Below, piece after piece: positions 17,319 through 25,397 of a stretch of 64,000 bases of DNA. This DNA comes from Bacillota bacterium. GTDB taxonomy: Bacteria > Bacillota > Clostridia > Lachnospirales > Lachnospiraceae. Within the stretch, counting starts at the first letter, position 1, and each line of letters starts with the position of its first letter. Position numbers and translations under genes: made by a program. The stretch spans positions 124,001 to 188,000 of the forward strand of contig JAEZOB010000042.1 of NCBI GenBank assembly GCA_023414355.1, given 5' to 3'. The notes beneath the pieces are model-generated. The model was not told the origin of the DNA. It did not search any database and worked only from the letters and a program-made list of their open reading frames with translations.

Positions 17319-18581
17319 TTAATTTAAGAATTCATGCATCTTCGCTGCCTGCACAGTACCTGCTGCAATATCCATGACCTTAATCTCATCATCATTGTCC
17401 AGATACAGGATACCGCCGATATTCATCCGCTTCGCATAGGAAATATAATCCTCTGGACAAAAGCCGTCATTCGACATCTGTAGTATGCTGTTGATTCCAC
17501 CCTCTCGAAAATGCTTTGCTAATGCGATTGCCTGTCTGCGATAATTCTTCCGGTACAGGATCAGCGTATCCGAAGCCTCCGGTTCCTCTAATAGCTTTTG
17601 GCGAGATAAGGCAAGCATCAGCTGGTCTATGACGATAACAAGACCGATCGCCGGACATTCCTTACCGAACTGTACTACGAGGTTATCATATCTGCCTCCG
17701 GTAGCCACCGCATCCCCGGTACTGTAAGTATAAGCCTTAAAAATGATACCCGTATAATAATCATGTTGGCTTAACATACCAAGATCAAAGGTAATGTATT
17801 TCTCATAGCTGTACTCTGCCATGATTTCATATAATTTTTCAAGATGTTCAATTGCTTTGACAGCTCTTGTATCGGTAGTCAATCCTTTTGCATAGCTTAG
17901 GATATCCAGTGATCCAAACAGCTCGGGAAGCTTTAAGAAAATTTCCTTTAAGTCCTGACTCATCTTTTTCTCTTTGATGATCTCTTCCACACCGAACATA
18001 TTCTTCTTGGCAATCAGAACACGCAAATTCGTGATCTCCTCATCATCGGTAATCCCGGCCTTTTCTATTAGTGCTCGGAAAAAGTCAGCATAACCGATCT
18101 CCAGCTGAAATTCAGTTAATCCGGACTGTAGTAGACATTCGATGGTTAATGCAATGAGCTCTGCGTCAGCTTCGATGCTGCCGTCATTCATCAGCTCTGC
18201 TCCCAACTGGGTCGCTTCCTTGAGCTTTCCCTGATAACTGGTATTATTGATAAAAGTATTGCCGATATAGCAAAGACGAATCGGAAGTTCCTCCTCTTTA
18301 TAATACTTAGCTACGCATCTGGCTACAGAAGGTGTGATATCCGGTCGAAGCACCAAGGTATTGCCATCCCTGTCAAAGAACTTATACATATCTTTGGAAG
18401 CTACGGTTCCGCGTTCCTGATTAAATATATCAAAAAATTCGAAGCTTGGGGTCTGAATATCCCGAAAGCCATAATGCTTTAGTACATGATGGAGCTTATT
18501 TTGCAGCATTAACTTCGTAGCGCATTCTGTATTATAGATATCTCTGACTCCTTCAGGTGTATGTAGCAATTTGTCCTTCAT
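17319..18581 (-). CDS. hisZ: ATP phosphoribosyltransferase regulatory subunit HisZ
   Basis: 420 aa histidyl-tRNA synthetase paralogue. Starts MKDKLLHTPEGVRDIYNTE, with class II-like motif 2 (LRPDITPSVARCVAKYY) and the HisA-box-like SQHDYYTGIIFKAYTYSTGDAVATGGRYDNL. Pairing with short HisG identifies HisZ rather than HisS: it forms a hetero-octamer with HisG and confers histidine feedback. First gene of the his operon, with a consensus promoter and dyad upstream. AAAGG lies 12 bases before the ATG. Confidence 0.93.
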   Translation of the reverse strand: MKDKLLHTPEGVRDIYNTECATKLMLQNKLHHVLKHYGFRDIQTPSFEFFDIFNQERGTVASKDMYKFFDRDGNTLVLRPDITPSVARCVAKYYKEEELPIRLCYIGNTFINNTSYQGKLKEATQLGAELMNDGSIEADAELIALTIECLLQSGLTEFQLEIGYADFFRALIEKAGITDDEEITNLRVLIAKKNMFGVEEIIKEKKMSQDLKEIFLKLPELFGSLDILSYAKGLTTDTRAVKAIEHLEKLYEIMAEYSYEKYITFDLGMLSQHDYYTGIIFKAYTYSTGDAVATGGRYDNLVVQFGKECPAIGLVIVIDQLMLALSRQKLLEEPEASDTLILYRKNYRRQAIALAKHFREGGINSILQMSNDGFCPEDYISYAKRMNIGGILYLDNDDEIKVMDIAAGTVQAAKMHEFLN

Positions 18582-18643
18582 AATAACACCAAGCCTTTCG
18601 TTATGAATTATTTTTATGCGGGAACAACTGTCCCTAATATTAC

Positions 18644-18681
18644 TTTAGTATGGTAACGTGATAATTCGCTACCATACTAAA
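18644..18681 (-). promoter_or_regulatory. Dyad at the his operon start point (candidate operator or leader hairpin)
   Basis: TTTAGTATGGTA (18644-18655) and TACCATACTAAA (18670-18681) are perfect 12-bp inverted arms around a 14-nt spacer. The dyad starts a few bases after the predicted transcription start, where a repressor would block initiation; as RNA it would form a stable 12-bp hairpin. No T tract follows it and no T-box motif is present. Confidence 0.75.
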
Positions 18682-18692
18682 TATGTTTTTCC

Positions 18693-18721
18693 ATTATAAT
18701 TTAATTTTTTAGGAATGTCAA
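18693..18721 (-). promoter_or_regulatory. Perfect-consensus promoter of the his operon
   Basis: On the minus strand TTGACA (18716-18721), 17 bases, then TATAAT (18693-18698): exact sigma-A consensus with optimal spacing. Predicted start near 18686, giving a leader of about 105 nt to hisZ. Confidence 0.9.
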
Positions 18722-18821
18722 CCCAAATTATCAACGAGATATAATCCTTAATTAGTAACACCAAACTATCAAGTAATAAGATCATGAGGACCAAATGACC
18801 GAAATCATGATAATAAGACTT

Positions 18822-19559
18822 CTAATTCATTGGTAGCTTCGGCTTTCTCATAAGTTTTAAAGCTCTCTTCGCTTCTGCAGTAAACAATTCATTCCTGTTT
18901 TGTTTCACAATATCCTGCAGGAAAGCAATACTCTCTTCAAACGGAAATCCAGAAAGACATAATATCCCTTTCCAAACGATCAGGGGACTATCCCAATTAT
19001 CCTTCATCGTCTTAATCACTGTGCTCATATTGCTTTTAGTTGCAGCTGCTTCATTATAAAATGCGAGATATCCTATCGCATCCAGTATCTCAGGGAGCTG
19101 CATTGATCCTCCTGTATCCAATGCTTCTAATAATCTTGGCATAACTCTTTGATCCATTCTTCCCAAACTTCTGGCGATGATATCTCTGGGTAAGGGATAA
19201 CTCTTTTTTAGTGATGGACGCTCCGGTAAGGTTTTGTATTGATTATTACCTATCTTCCCTATGTATAATAGCATCTGCTCGGCCGTCTTCTCGTTGCCTC
19301 TCTCTAGTGCAGCGCAGATCTCTAATCTCGTATACAGCTTTTGCTCCATGCATAGCTGTTCCAACAGGAGCTTTGATATTTCTGTATTCTCCACACCAAA
19401 GCTTTGGGAAAGAAGCCTTACTGCAATAGAACGCTTAACCGGTTCCTTGTCATGAAGCAGTTCAAAAAGCTTTATTTTGCTCCACTGCTTGTAAGTATCC
19501 ATATCATCAGCTTCCATATACCCTCTGCTACGTAATGCATCGATATCTGATTTCATCAT
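18822..19559 (-). CDS. HEAT-like repeat protein coupled to recU
   Basis: 245 aa, no signal peptide. Mostly helical with HEAT-like units, for example VKRSIAVRLLSQSFGVENTEI, PRDIIARSLGRMDQRVMPRLLEAL and ILDAIGYLAFYNEAA. Such helical scaffolds mediate protein contacts; no catalytic motif is seen. Its ATG overlaps the recU stop (ATGA), so translation is probably coupled and a functional link with RecU is plausible, though inferred only from position. Confidence 0.7.
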   Translation of the reverse strand: MMKSDIDALRSRGYMEADDMDTYKQWSKIKLFELLHDKEPVKRSIAVRLLSQSFGVENTEISKLLLEQLCMEQKLYTRLEICAALERGNEKTAEQMLLYIGKIGNNQYKTLPERPSLKKSYPLPRDIIARSLGRMDQRVMPRLLEALDTGGSMQLPEILDAIGYLAFYNEAAATKSNMSTVIKTMKDNWDSPLIVWKGILCLSGFPFEESIAFLQDIVKQNRNELFTAEAKRALKLMRKPKLPMN

Positions 19560-20092
19560 TGTTCTCTACGCTCCAAATCCTGTTGAAGCAAGGTAAGGTA
19601 ATGAATACAGACCCCGCCCTGCAAAGGAATAACATATTCCTGAGGCAGCTCCTCATAGCGGAAGCTCTTTCTTCCACCGTTGATTGCTCTTTCCCAAAAT
19701 TCATAAAGCCTGTCAAAGGTGAGGTAGTAGTAACTATCTCTTTTCTTAAAATAAATCAATAGAAAGGCAATCCCATTCTGTTCTTCAAACTCCTTCATAA
19801 AGGTAATCTGATGCTCATGAACATTATTGATACTGAAGGTGTCCATAGCACATTCCTTGGCGTCGAAGCAAACAGGGATCCCTTGTACTACACCGATATA
19901 ATCCACTGTACTTTTCTGTTCAAAATAAGCAAGTGTGATATGACGATTCTCCTTATCGATATTGATCGGAGTGATCGGTGTAGGAACCTTTTGCATTAAG
20001 GCGAGTCCCTTCTCCCGGTATTTCATATTCGTGTAATTAACCATTTCCTCCAGCATGGAGCCACGTAAGCCCCGGGAATTCCATGACGGCAT
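19556..20092 (-). CDS. recU: Holliday junction resolvase RecU
   Basis: 178 aa. Aligns along its length with RecU: NSRGLRGSMLEEMVNYTN, YFEQKSTVDYIGVVQGIPVCFDAKE (catalytic Asp and D-x-K; usual FEAKE is FDAKE here), HEHQITFMKEFEEQNGIAFLLIYF and YEFWERAINGGRKSF. RecU resolves recombination intermediates and supports segregation in Firmicutes. It is shorter at the N terminus than Bacillus RecU (206 aa), missing the disordered leader. In Bacillus recU is next to ponA; no penicillin-binding protein gene is adjacent here. Confidence 0.93.
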   Translation of the reverse strand: MPSWNSRGLRGSMLEEMVNYTNMKYREKGLALMQKVPTPITPINIDKENRHITLAYFEQKSTVDYIGVVQGIPVCFDAKECAMDTFSINNVHEHQITFMKEFEEQNGIAFLLIYFKKRDSYYYLTFDRLYEFWERAINGGRKSFRYEELPQEYVIPLQGGVCIHYLTLLQQDLERREQ

Positions 20093-20202
20093 ATAGGGTC
20101 CCTCCCTGAAACAATATACTTTGGCATTAAATAGTCAATCTATGCTTATCAAATCAATCTCTGTTCCCTATGATTAAATGAGTGATATCCAATGACGTTT
20201 CT

Positions 20203-21219
20203 TTACTCGGAAAACAATGCTTTCTTAACTCGTTCAAATTGTTCAGGAAGCTCAGCAGTAAAGCTTTTACCCGATAAATAAGATAATTCTCCCTCGAGCT
20301 TCGGCATAATAATCTGATGCGAATGCAACAGCTGTGATGACAAGCCATAGTTCTTCTTAAAATAATGGTTGGTCTTCTGGCTTCCGTATTTAAAATCACC
20401 AACAATCGGGTGTCCGATGCTTGCCAGATGGGCACGTATCTGATGGGACTTACCTGTAATCAGTTTCACTCGAAGCAGCGTATAGGTGCCAAGTGCTTCG
20501 TCCTCCAACAACTCTACCCTTTCCCTGGCGGCTGCTTTGGAATAGGCAAGCGGTTCATACTCCGTGCAGATATATTCTGTATTCTCTGTCTGCTTTGAAT
20601 AGATCTTTACTTGATTTTTTTCTTCGTCCTTACTTAAATAGCCCTCGATCCGTTTCTTCTCTTCTACCTTACCCTTCACGATACAAAGATAATATTTCTC
20701 CAGAGAACGACTTTTTAAAAGCTTCGCCATCTCCTGCAAACCCAGTAAGGATTTTCCGGCAATCAGGATACCGCCAGTATTCCGATCCAGACGATTACAA
20801 ACTGCAGGCTTGAAGCTGAGCAGCTGTTCCTTCGTCATCTGGTGAGAGGATAACAGATAGGAAAGAATATGCTCCACCATGGAGATATCCCCTTTTTCAG
20901 CTTTCTGCGAAAGGACGCCGAGTGGTTTATTGACAATCAGAAGATGTTTATCTTCATAAATAATGTCAAGCTTCCCTTCTACAATTGTAGTCTCGACTTC
21001 CTCCGAGAATTGATCATAGGTCTCATCGGATAGGAATAGCTTGATTTCATCCTGAACCGCAAGCTTTTCTGAGCCATCTGCTTTCTTGCCGTTCAGAGTT
21101 ATATTTTTTTTACGCAGCATCTTATAGATAAAGCTTTTTGGTGCTTTATTCAGTAATTTACCCAGCAGCTTATCCAGCCTTTGTCCTGCTTCATTTTGTT
21201 GTACATAGAATTGCTTCAT
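20203..21219 (-). CDS. RluA-family pseudouridine synthase
   Basis: 338 aa. N-terminal S4 RNA-binding domain (about 12-75: GQRLDKLLGKLLNKAPKSFIYKMLRKKNITLNGKKA), then the catalytic domain with NRLDRNTGG (catalytic Asp) near 142-150, LITGKSHQIRAHLASIGHPIVGDFKYG near 250-276. RluC/RluD branch, which modifies uridines in 23S rRNA. TTTGGAG precedes the ATG. The exact rRNA position cannot be told from sequence by eye. Confidence 0.93.
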   Translation of the reverse strand: MKQFYVQQNEAGQRLDKLLGKLLNKAPKSFIYKMLRKKNITLNGKKADGSEKLAVQDEIKLFLSDETYDQFSEEVETTIVEGKLDIIYEDKHLLIVNKPLGVLSQKAEKGDISMVEHILSYLLSSHQMTKEQLLSFKPAVCNRLDRNTGGILIAGKSLLGLQEMAKLLKSRSLEKYYLCIVKGKVEEKKRIEGYLSKDEEKNQVKIYSKQTENTEYICTEYEPLAYSKAAARERVELLEDEALGTYTLLRVKLITGKSHQIRAHLASIGHPIVGDFKYGSQKTNHYFKKNYGLSSQLLHSHQIIMPKLEGELSYLSGKSFTAELPEQFERVKKALFSE

Positions 21220-21269
21220 ATTAATTCTCCAAAGTAAACATAATATTATTCTGTAGTCTTTAGCATTTC

Positions 21270-21360
21270 TTATTCAGTATCACTGTATTCAGGTATCACT
21301 TCATTCTAAATATCACTTTATCTTCAGTATCACTTTATCTTCAGTATCACTTTATTTCAG
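21270..21360. repeat. 17-bp tandem repeat downstream of the HAD gene
   Basis: TATCACTTTATCTTCAG occurs at 21311-21327 and 21328-21344, with a 16-base variant at 21345-21360 and degenerate copies back to about 21270. It follows the HAD gene stop (21394) and precedes the RluA-family gene. Confidence 0.85.
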
Positions 21361-21393
21361 TTTAATTCTGTCCTTTGTTACTAAGGTCTGTAA

Positions 21394-22050
21394 TCACTGC
21401 AAAAGCTCAAGTACCTCGCTAATTGAATTAACATAGTAATCAGAGAGCTTTATCTTCTCCTCCTGGTCCTTCTCAGAATATTCATCGTATACTGCACAAA
21501 CCTTCATATCAGCATTCTTTCCGGCCATCACTCCCTGCAGAACGTCCTCGAACACAAGACATCTTTGTGGAGGCACTCCCAGATCCTCAGCCACCAGCAG
21601 ATAAATATCAGGGGAGGGTTTTCCCTTAGCCACCTCACAGGAAGTACGAATGGAGGTAAAATAGCCCTTCAAATCATGCTGTTCTATAATCAAATCCACC
21701 AGTTCCCTGGAATTACTGGTTGCTATTCCTGCCGGGATTTGATTCTGTCTTAAATACGTTAAAAACTCAGTTACCCCTTCTTTTAAAGGAACCTCGTTAC
21801 GATATTTTTCCCAAGCCATCTCGTTCCAATCACTCTTGATCTGCTCCAGACTGTCGGGAAGGCCGAAGCGTTCCTTGAAATAGACAGCTGTCTCCGAGAA
21901 GCTCATTCCCTCGATACAATGCTGCAAATCCTCGGGCATTTCCTGTCCGAATTTCGCCAGATACTCTATATCAATGCTCTTCCACATCCACATGGAATCC
22001 ACTAAGGTTCCGTCTAAGTCAAAAATTACTGCCTCTATCTCTTTTAACAT
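21394..22050 (-). CDS. HAD-superfamily hydrolase (beta-phosphoglucomutase-like)
   Basis: 218 aa. Motif I FDLDGTLVDS (residues 9-18), motif II TSNSRE, motif III KGKPSPDIYL and motif IV FEDVLQGVMAGKNADMKVCAVYD define a subfamily IA HAD phosphatase with a helical cap. Substrate unknown; phosphoglycolate- or sugar-phosphate-type phosphatases look alike. Start chosen at ATG 22050 with AAGGAG upstream, rather than an upstream ATG at 22104 that adds an unrelated leader. Confidence 0.92.
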   Translation of the reverse strand: MLKEIEAVIFDLDGTLVDSMWMWKSIDIEYLAKFGQEMPEDLQHCIEGMSFSETAVYFKERFGLPDSLEQIKSDWNEMAWEKYRNEVPLKEGVTEFLTYLRQNQIPAGIATSNSRELVDLIIEQHDLKGYFTSIRTSCEVAKGKPSPDIYLLVAEDLGVPPQRCLVFEDVLQGVMAGKNADMKVCAVYDEYSEKDQEEKIKLSDYYVNSISEVLELLQ

Positions 22051-22115
22051 ATTAACTCCTTCATTTGCCAAGCAGTCGATGTTCAGCTTGCAAGTAATCA
22101 TCATTGTGTCATATT

Positions 22116-22195
22116 GATCTTTTGCATTATTGATCTTCTGTTTTATCGATCTTCTGTTTTATTGATCTTCTGTTTTATTGATCTTTTGCTTTTCT
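22116..22195. repeat. 16-bp tandem repeat upstream of the HAD gene
   Basis: Five consecutive copies of GATCTTCTGTTTTATT (variants in the first and last) from 22116 to 22195, between the RsuA-family stop (22229) and the HAD gene. Confidence 0.88.
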
Positions 22196-22228
22196 TTCTT
22201 CAGCCATTGCTTTACTATTTCGTATCCT

Positions 22229-22951
22229 TTAGCTTTCGCCTTTCAGTGCTTCCAGTTCCTCCTCTGTCAGTTCACGATACTCTCCGGGTTTTAAAGCTTC
22301 ATCCAATACCAGGCTTCCCATCGACAATCGTTTCAGATAAAGGACTTTCTTATCGACGGCCTCAAACATCCGCTTCACCTGATGAAATTTACCCTCCTGT
22401 ATCGTCAGCTCTATCTCCGAAATCTCCTTTGACACGAGAATCTTCAGCTTAGCAGGTAGAGCAAAGGCTTCTTCTCCGATGTCCACACCCTGTTCAAAGG
22501 CTGTGGCATCCTCCATCGTCACTCTGCCTTCAATTCTGGCATAATATACCTTATCCACATGCTTCTTCGGTGACAGAAGGCGATGTGCCAGCTCTCCGTC
22601 ATTGGTAATCAGTAACAGTCCTTCCGTATCCTTATCCAGTCTTCCGACCGGGAACATATCCTTACACTTTCTATCCTTAATTAAATCAAGTACCGTGGTG
22701 CTTACATTATCCTCAGTCGCAGATACTACTCCTGCCGGCTTGTGCAGCATGTAGTACTGATATTTGATATAACCTACCGGAGAATCATCAAAGCTAACAG
22801 CATCGATTCCCGGTTGTACCTTTTGCTCGGGTTTGGTACAAAGCTCCTGATTGAGCTTCACTCTGCCCTTCCGTATATAGGTCTTGATCTCGCTTCTGGT
22901 TCCGACACCCATATCCGCAAGATATTTATCCAGCCGAAGCTGCTCTGCCAT
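22229..22951 (-). CDS. RsuA/RluB/RluF-family pseudouridine synthase
   Basis: 240 aa from ATG 22951 (MAEQLRLDKYLADMGVGTRSEI). N-terminal S4 domain, then catalytic VGRLDKDTEGLLLITNDG (Asp in RLDKDT) and KFHQVKRMFEAV, the small-subunit/RsuA branch that makes pseudouridine in 16S or 23S rRNA. The ribosome binding site for this start is weak; ATG 22981 with GGAAGAGC upstream is the alternative and adds MILTQKVGNC. Follows rsmF. Confidence 0.92.
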   Translation of the reverse strand: MAEQLRLDKYLADMGVGTRSEIKTYIRKGRVKLNQELCTKPEQKVQPGIDAVSFDDSPVGYIKYQYYMLHKPAGVVSATEDNVSTTVLDLIKDRKCKDMFPVGRLDKDTEGLLLITNDGELAHRLLSPKKHVDKVYYARIEGRVTMEDATAFEQGVDIGEEAFALPAKLKILVSKEISEIELTIQEGKFHQVKRMFEAVDKKVLYLKRLSMGSLVLDEALKPGEYRELTEEELEALKGES

Positions 22952-22983
22952 GCAATTCCCAACTTTCTGTGTTAGTATCATTC

Positions 22984-23027
22984 ATGCTCTTCCACTGGAA
23001 GAGCATGTTCTGCCCGTGGCAGAACAT
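22984..23027. repeat. Two adjoining mini-hairpins
   Basis: ATGCTCTTCC-ACT-GGAAGAGCAT (22984-23006) and ATGTTCTGCC-CGT-GGCAGAACAT (23005-23027) are two perfect 10-bp stems with 3-nt loops that share two bases. They sit between rsmF and the RsuA-family gene. Confidence 0.85.
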
Positions 23028-23048
23028 GTTTTATTTAATTAAGTATCG

Positions 23049-24527
23049 TTATACCCATCTCCAACCGGGCAGATACTTGTTCTTATAGTTATTCTTTGCA
23101 GCCTTCAGCCAACCAAGAGGATACTCCCCGACACATACCAAATACCAGCCATCCTCACTGATACCCTCCGGTTCGATCGCCTCACATTTTAGATAACGGA
23201 TGACATTCGGGTCATCCTCCTCCAGTCTCAGGATTTTATCATAATCCTTTACTGTCAAAGCACATGCCAAAGCTTGAGAGGGTTCAAAGCGTTGCTTCTT
23301 CATCTCTCCGAGAAGTAAACCTTGTCGAAGGATACGAAGGCCCTTCAATCCCGGTAAATCCTCAGGAAGCAGATAAAGTCTGTCTTCATGCACATGCAGC
23401 AGCTCTGATTTTACAGGAAACTTTAAGGATCCAAGAAATTCAATCGCTTCCTCAGAGATTTCAGTCTTTCCTTTTCCTGCTACAGCAGTCCTTCCGACAG
23501 GAAGGCGATCTACCCCATAGGTCTGAGAAGGGAGGCTCTCTTTTATGGTCTCTGACTCCCTCTTACGGAGAAGAGTGAGAAAATGTCCTTCTCCATCTAT
23601 CCTATGCGGCCATAGACGAACACAAAACTTAAGCTCCTCCAGCCGTTCTGTATCAAATGCCTGCTGATCCGGTAGCTGTGCTAACCACTCCGGTTTACCG
23701 CAGTCGAAGCCATTATAGGAAATCCCCAGTTCCTTTTGTAGTTTCTCCTCAGGGAACGGCGAAACGACCTCGAATTCCGGATGCTCCTTTAGCAGAAAGC
23801 TTATGGTACCTTCATTCTCCTCAGGAGAAAAGGTACAGGTGGAATACAGCATCATTCCGCCCGGTTTCAGCATCTTTGCCGCAAATAGTATGATTTCCTT
23901 CTGAAGCTTATTATAGTAGTCCACACCGTATTGCTCCCAATTTTTCATGATTGCAGGACTTTTACGAAACATTCCTTCACCGGAGCAGGGGGCATCAATC
24001 AAGATCTTATCGAAATACTCCGGGAAATAATCTACCAGCTTATTCGGTGCTTCTGATAATATCAATGCATTCCGTATTCCAAAAAGCTCAATATTCTTCA
24101 GCAGAGCCTTCGCTCTTGAATTACTGATGTCATTTGATACCAGAACACCTTCTCCTGCGAGCTTTGCACCCAGTTCCGTGCTTTTTCCACCGGGAGCTGC
24201 ACAAATATCCAGCACCTTATCACCTCGTTCAATCGGAAGCAGACTTGCCGGTGTCATCGCACTCGGTTCTTGAATATAGTATACTCCCGCATAATAAAGG
24301 GGATGCTTCGCAGGCTGTTCCTGCGTATCATAATAATAGCCGTTGCGGACCCACGGAATTCTTTTTATAGAAAAAGGACAGATGCGCTCGAATTCCTCCG
24401 GAGAGGTCTTCAGAGTATTGACACGCAGACCACCGAAATGTGGCTTATCATAGCAGGTCAAATACTCCTCAAATTCTTCTCCGAGAAGCTTTCTCATTCT
24501 GTCCTCAAATAGTTTAGGTAGATTCAT
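23049..24527 (-). CDS. rsmF: RsmF/RsmB-type rRNA (cytosine-C5) methyltransferase
   Basis: 492 aa. SAM-binding LDICAAPGGKSTELGAKL (about 106-123), catalytic Cys motifs DAPCSGEGMFRK and YSTCTFSPEENEGTI, plus a C-terminal RNA-binding extension (about 300-492) ending in LGWLKAAKNNYKNKYLPGWRW, the RsmF/NOL1-NOP2-Sun arrangement. Methylates cytosine C5 in rRNA; YebU/RsmF acts on 16S. Runs 18 bases after the alarmone synthetase gene. Confidence 0.92.
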   Translation of the reverse strand: MNLPKLFEDRMRKLLGEEFEEYLTCYDKPHFGGLRVNTLKTSPEEFERICPFSIKRIPWVRNGYYYDTQEQPAKHPLYYAGVYYIQEPSAMTPASLLPIERGDKVLDICAAPGGKSTELGAKLAGEGVLVSNDISNSRAKALLKNIELFGIRNALILSEAPNKLVDYFPEYFDKILIDAPCSGEGMFRKSPAIMKNWEQYGVDYYNKLQKEIILFAAKMLKPGGMMLYSTCTFSPEENEGTISFLLKEHPEFEVVSPFPEEKLQKELGISYNGFDCGKPEWLAQLPDQQAFDTERLEELKFCVRLWPHRIDGEGHFLTLLRKRESETIKESLPSQTYGVDRLPVGRTAVAGKGKTEISEEAIEFLGSLKFPVKSELLHVHEDRLYLLPEDLPGLKGLRILRQGLLLGEMKKQRFEPSQALACALTVKDYDKILRLEEDDPNVIRYLKCEAIEPEGISEDGWYLVCVGEYPLGWLKAAKNNYKNKYLPGWRWV

Positions 24528-24544
24528 TCTCTCACTCCATTGTT

Positions 24545-25348
24545 TTATCTAAGACTTTGGGCACGGTATCTGGCGGAAACAAGATCCAACTCCTTGGAGA
24601 ACTGCGCCAGCTCCTCCTGATCCCCGTTTTGGTATATTCTGAAAAACTCGTCCTGAATTGATACTACCTCCTGTTTATTGGCAACCTTATATAGGTTCTG
24701 AATATTCGTTAGGATATCAGCAACGATATTGGCCTTAATCGTGAAGGAATTCTGTGCATCCATAATCTCATCCCGTACCACAGACATCTCGCGGTCGAGA
24801 ATAAGAATGGCTTCTGCAGCAGAGGATAATCTTTCTCTGATATTCTCAGGCATGTTCTGCTTGTACTTATATTGTAGGGAGTGCTCGATGGTCGCCCAGA
24901 AATTCATAGCCAGGGTTCTAATCTGAATCTCTACCTGAAGCTCCTTCTTACCCTTCAAGGTCTCCACATCGTAATACACGACCAGATGATAGGAACGATA
25001 GCCGCTCTTCTTGCTCTTAATAATATAGTCCTTCTCATTCTTGATTCTCATATCTGAACGTTTTTTAATGATATCAACCACTTTATAGATGTCTTCCACA
25101 AACTGACAGATGATACGGATACCTGCAATATCATCTATCTTTTCCTCAAAATTGGTTAGTTCAAGGTTCTTCTTCTGAGCCTTCTCTAATATACTTGAAA
25201 TCGTCTTGACTCTGCCGGTTACCTGCTCAATCGGAGAATATGCCCCCACATGCTTATATTCGTCTATAATATGATTAAATTTTATCACTAATTCGTCAAC
25301 AGCCAAGGCGTAAGGATCAAGTATCTCTCTCCAAAGTTGTATTTCCAT
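24545..25348 (-). CDS. Small alarmone synthetase (RelQ/YjbM type)
   Basis: 267 aa RelA/SpoT synthetase domain without HD hydrolase, TGS or ACT domains. DDIAGIRIICQFVEDIYKV (about 91-109), KNEKDYIIKSKKSGYRSYHLVV (about 123-144) and EIQIRTLAMNFWATIEHSLQYKYK (160-185) are the ppGpp synthetase motifs. C-terminal helical region as in RelQ. Makes (p)ppGpp or related alarmones from ATP and GDP/GTP. AGGAGG precedes the ATG. Lies within a run of RNA-modification genes. Confidence 0.92.
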   Translation of the reverse strand: MEIQLWREILDPYALAVDELVIKFNHIIDEYKHVGAYSPIEQVTGRVKTISSILEKAQKKNLELTNFEEKIDDIAGIRIICQFVEDIYKVVDIIKKRSDMRIKNEKDYIIKSKKSGYRSYHLVVYYDVETLKGKKELQVEIQIRTLAMNFWATIEHSLQYKYKQNMPENIRERLSSAAEAILILDREMSVVRDEIMDAQNSFTIKANIVADILTNIQNLYKVANKQEVVSIQDEFFRIYQNGDQEELAQFSKELDLVSARYRAQSLR

Positions 25349-25397
25349 TACTACTTACCTCCTAAATAACCATTGTGAAATCCTTAAAGCATTTCCG

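Noticed and set aside
18582..18692. T-box riboswitch in the his leader
   Set aside because: The leader is only about 105 nt and I find no AGGGTGGnACCGCG-like T-box sequence; the dyad is better explained as an operator or simple hairpin.
20154..20435. 93-codon frame on the minus strand
   Set aside because: It overlaps the end of the RluA-family gene in another frame and shows no motif.
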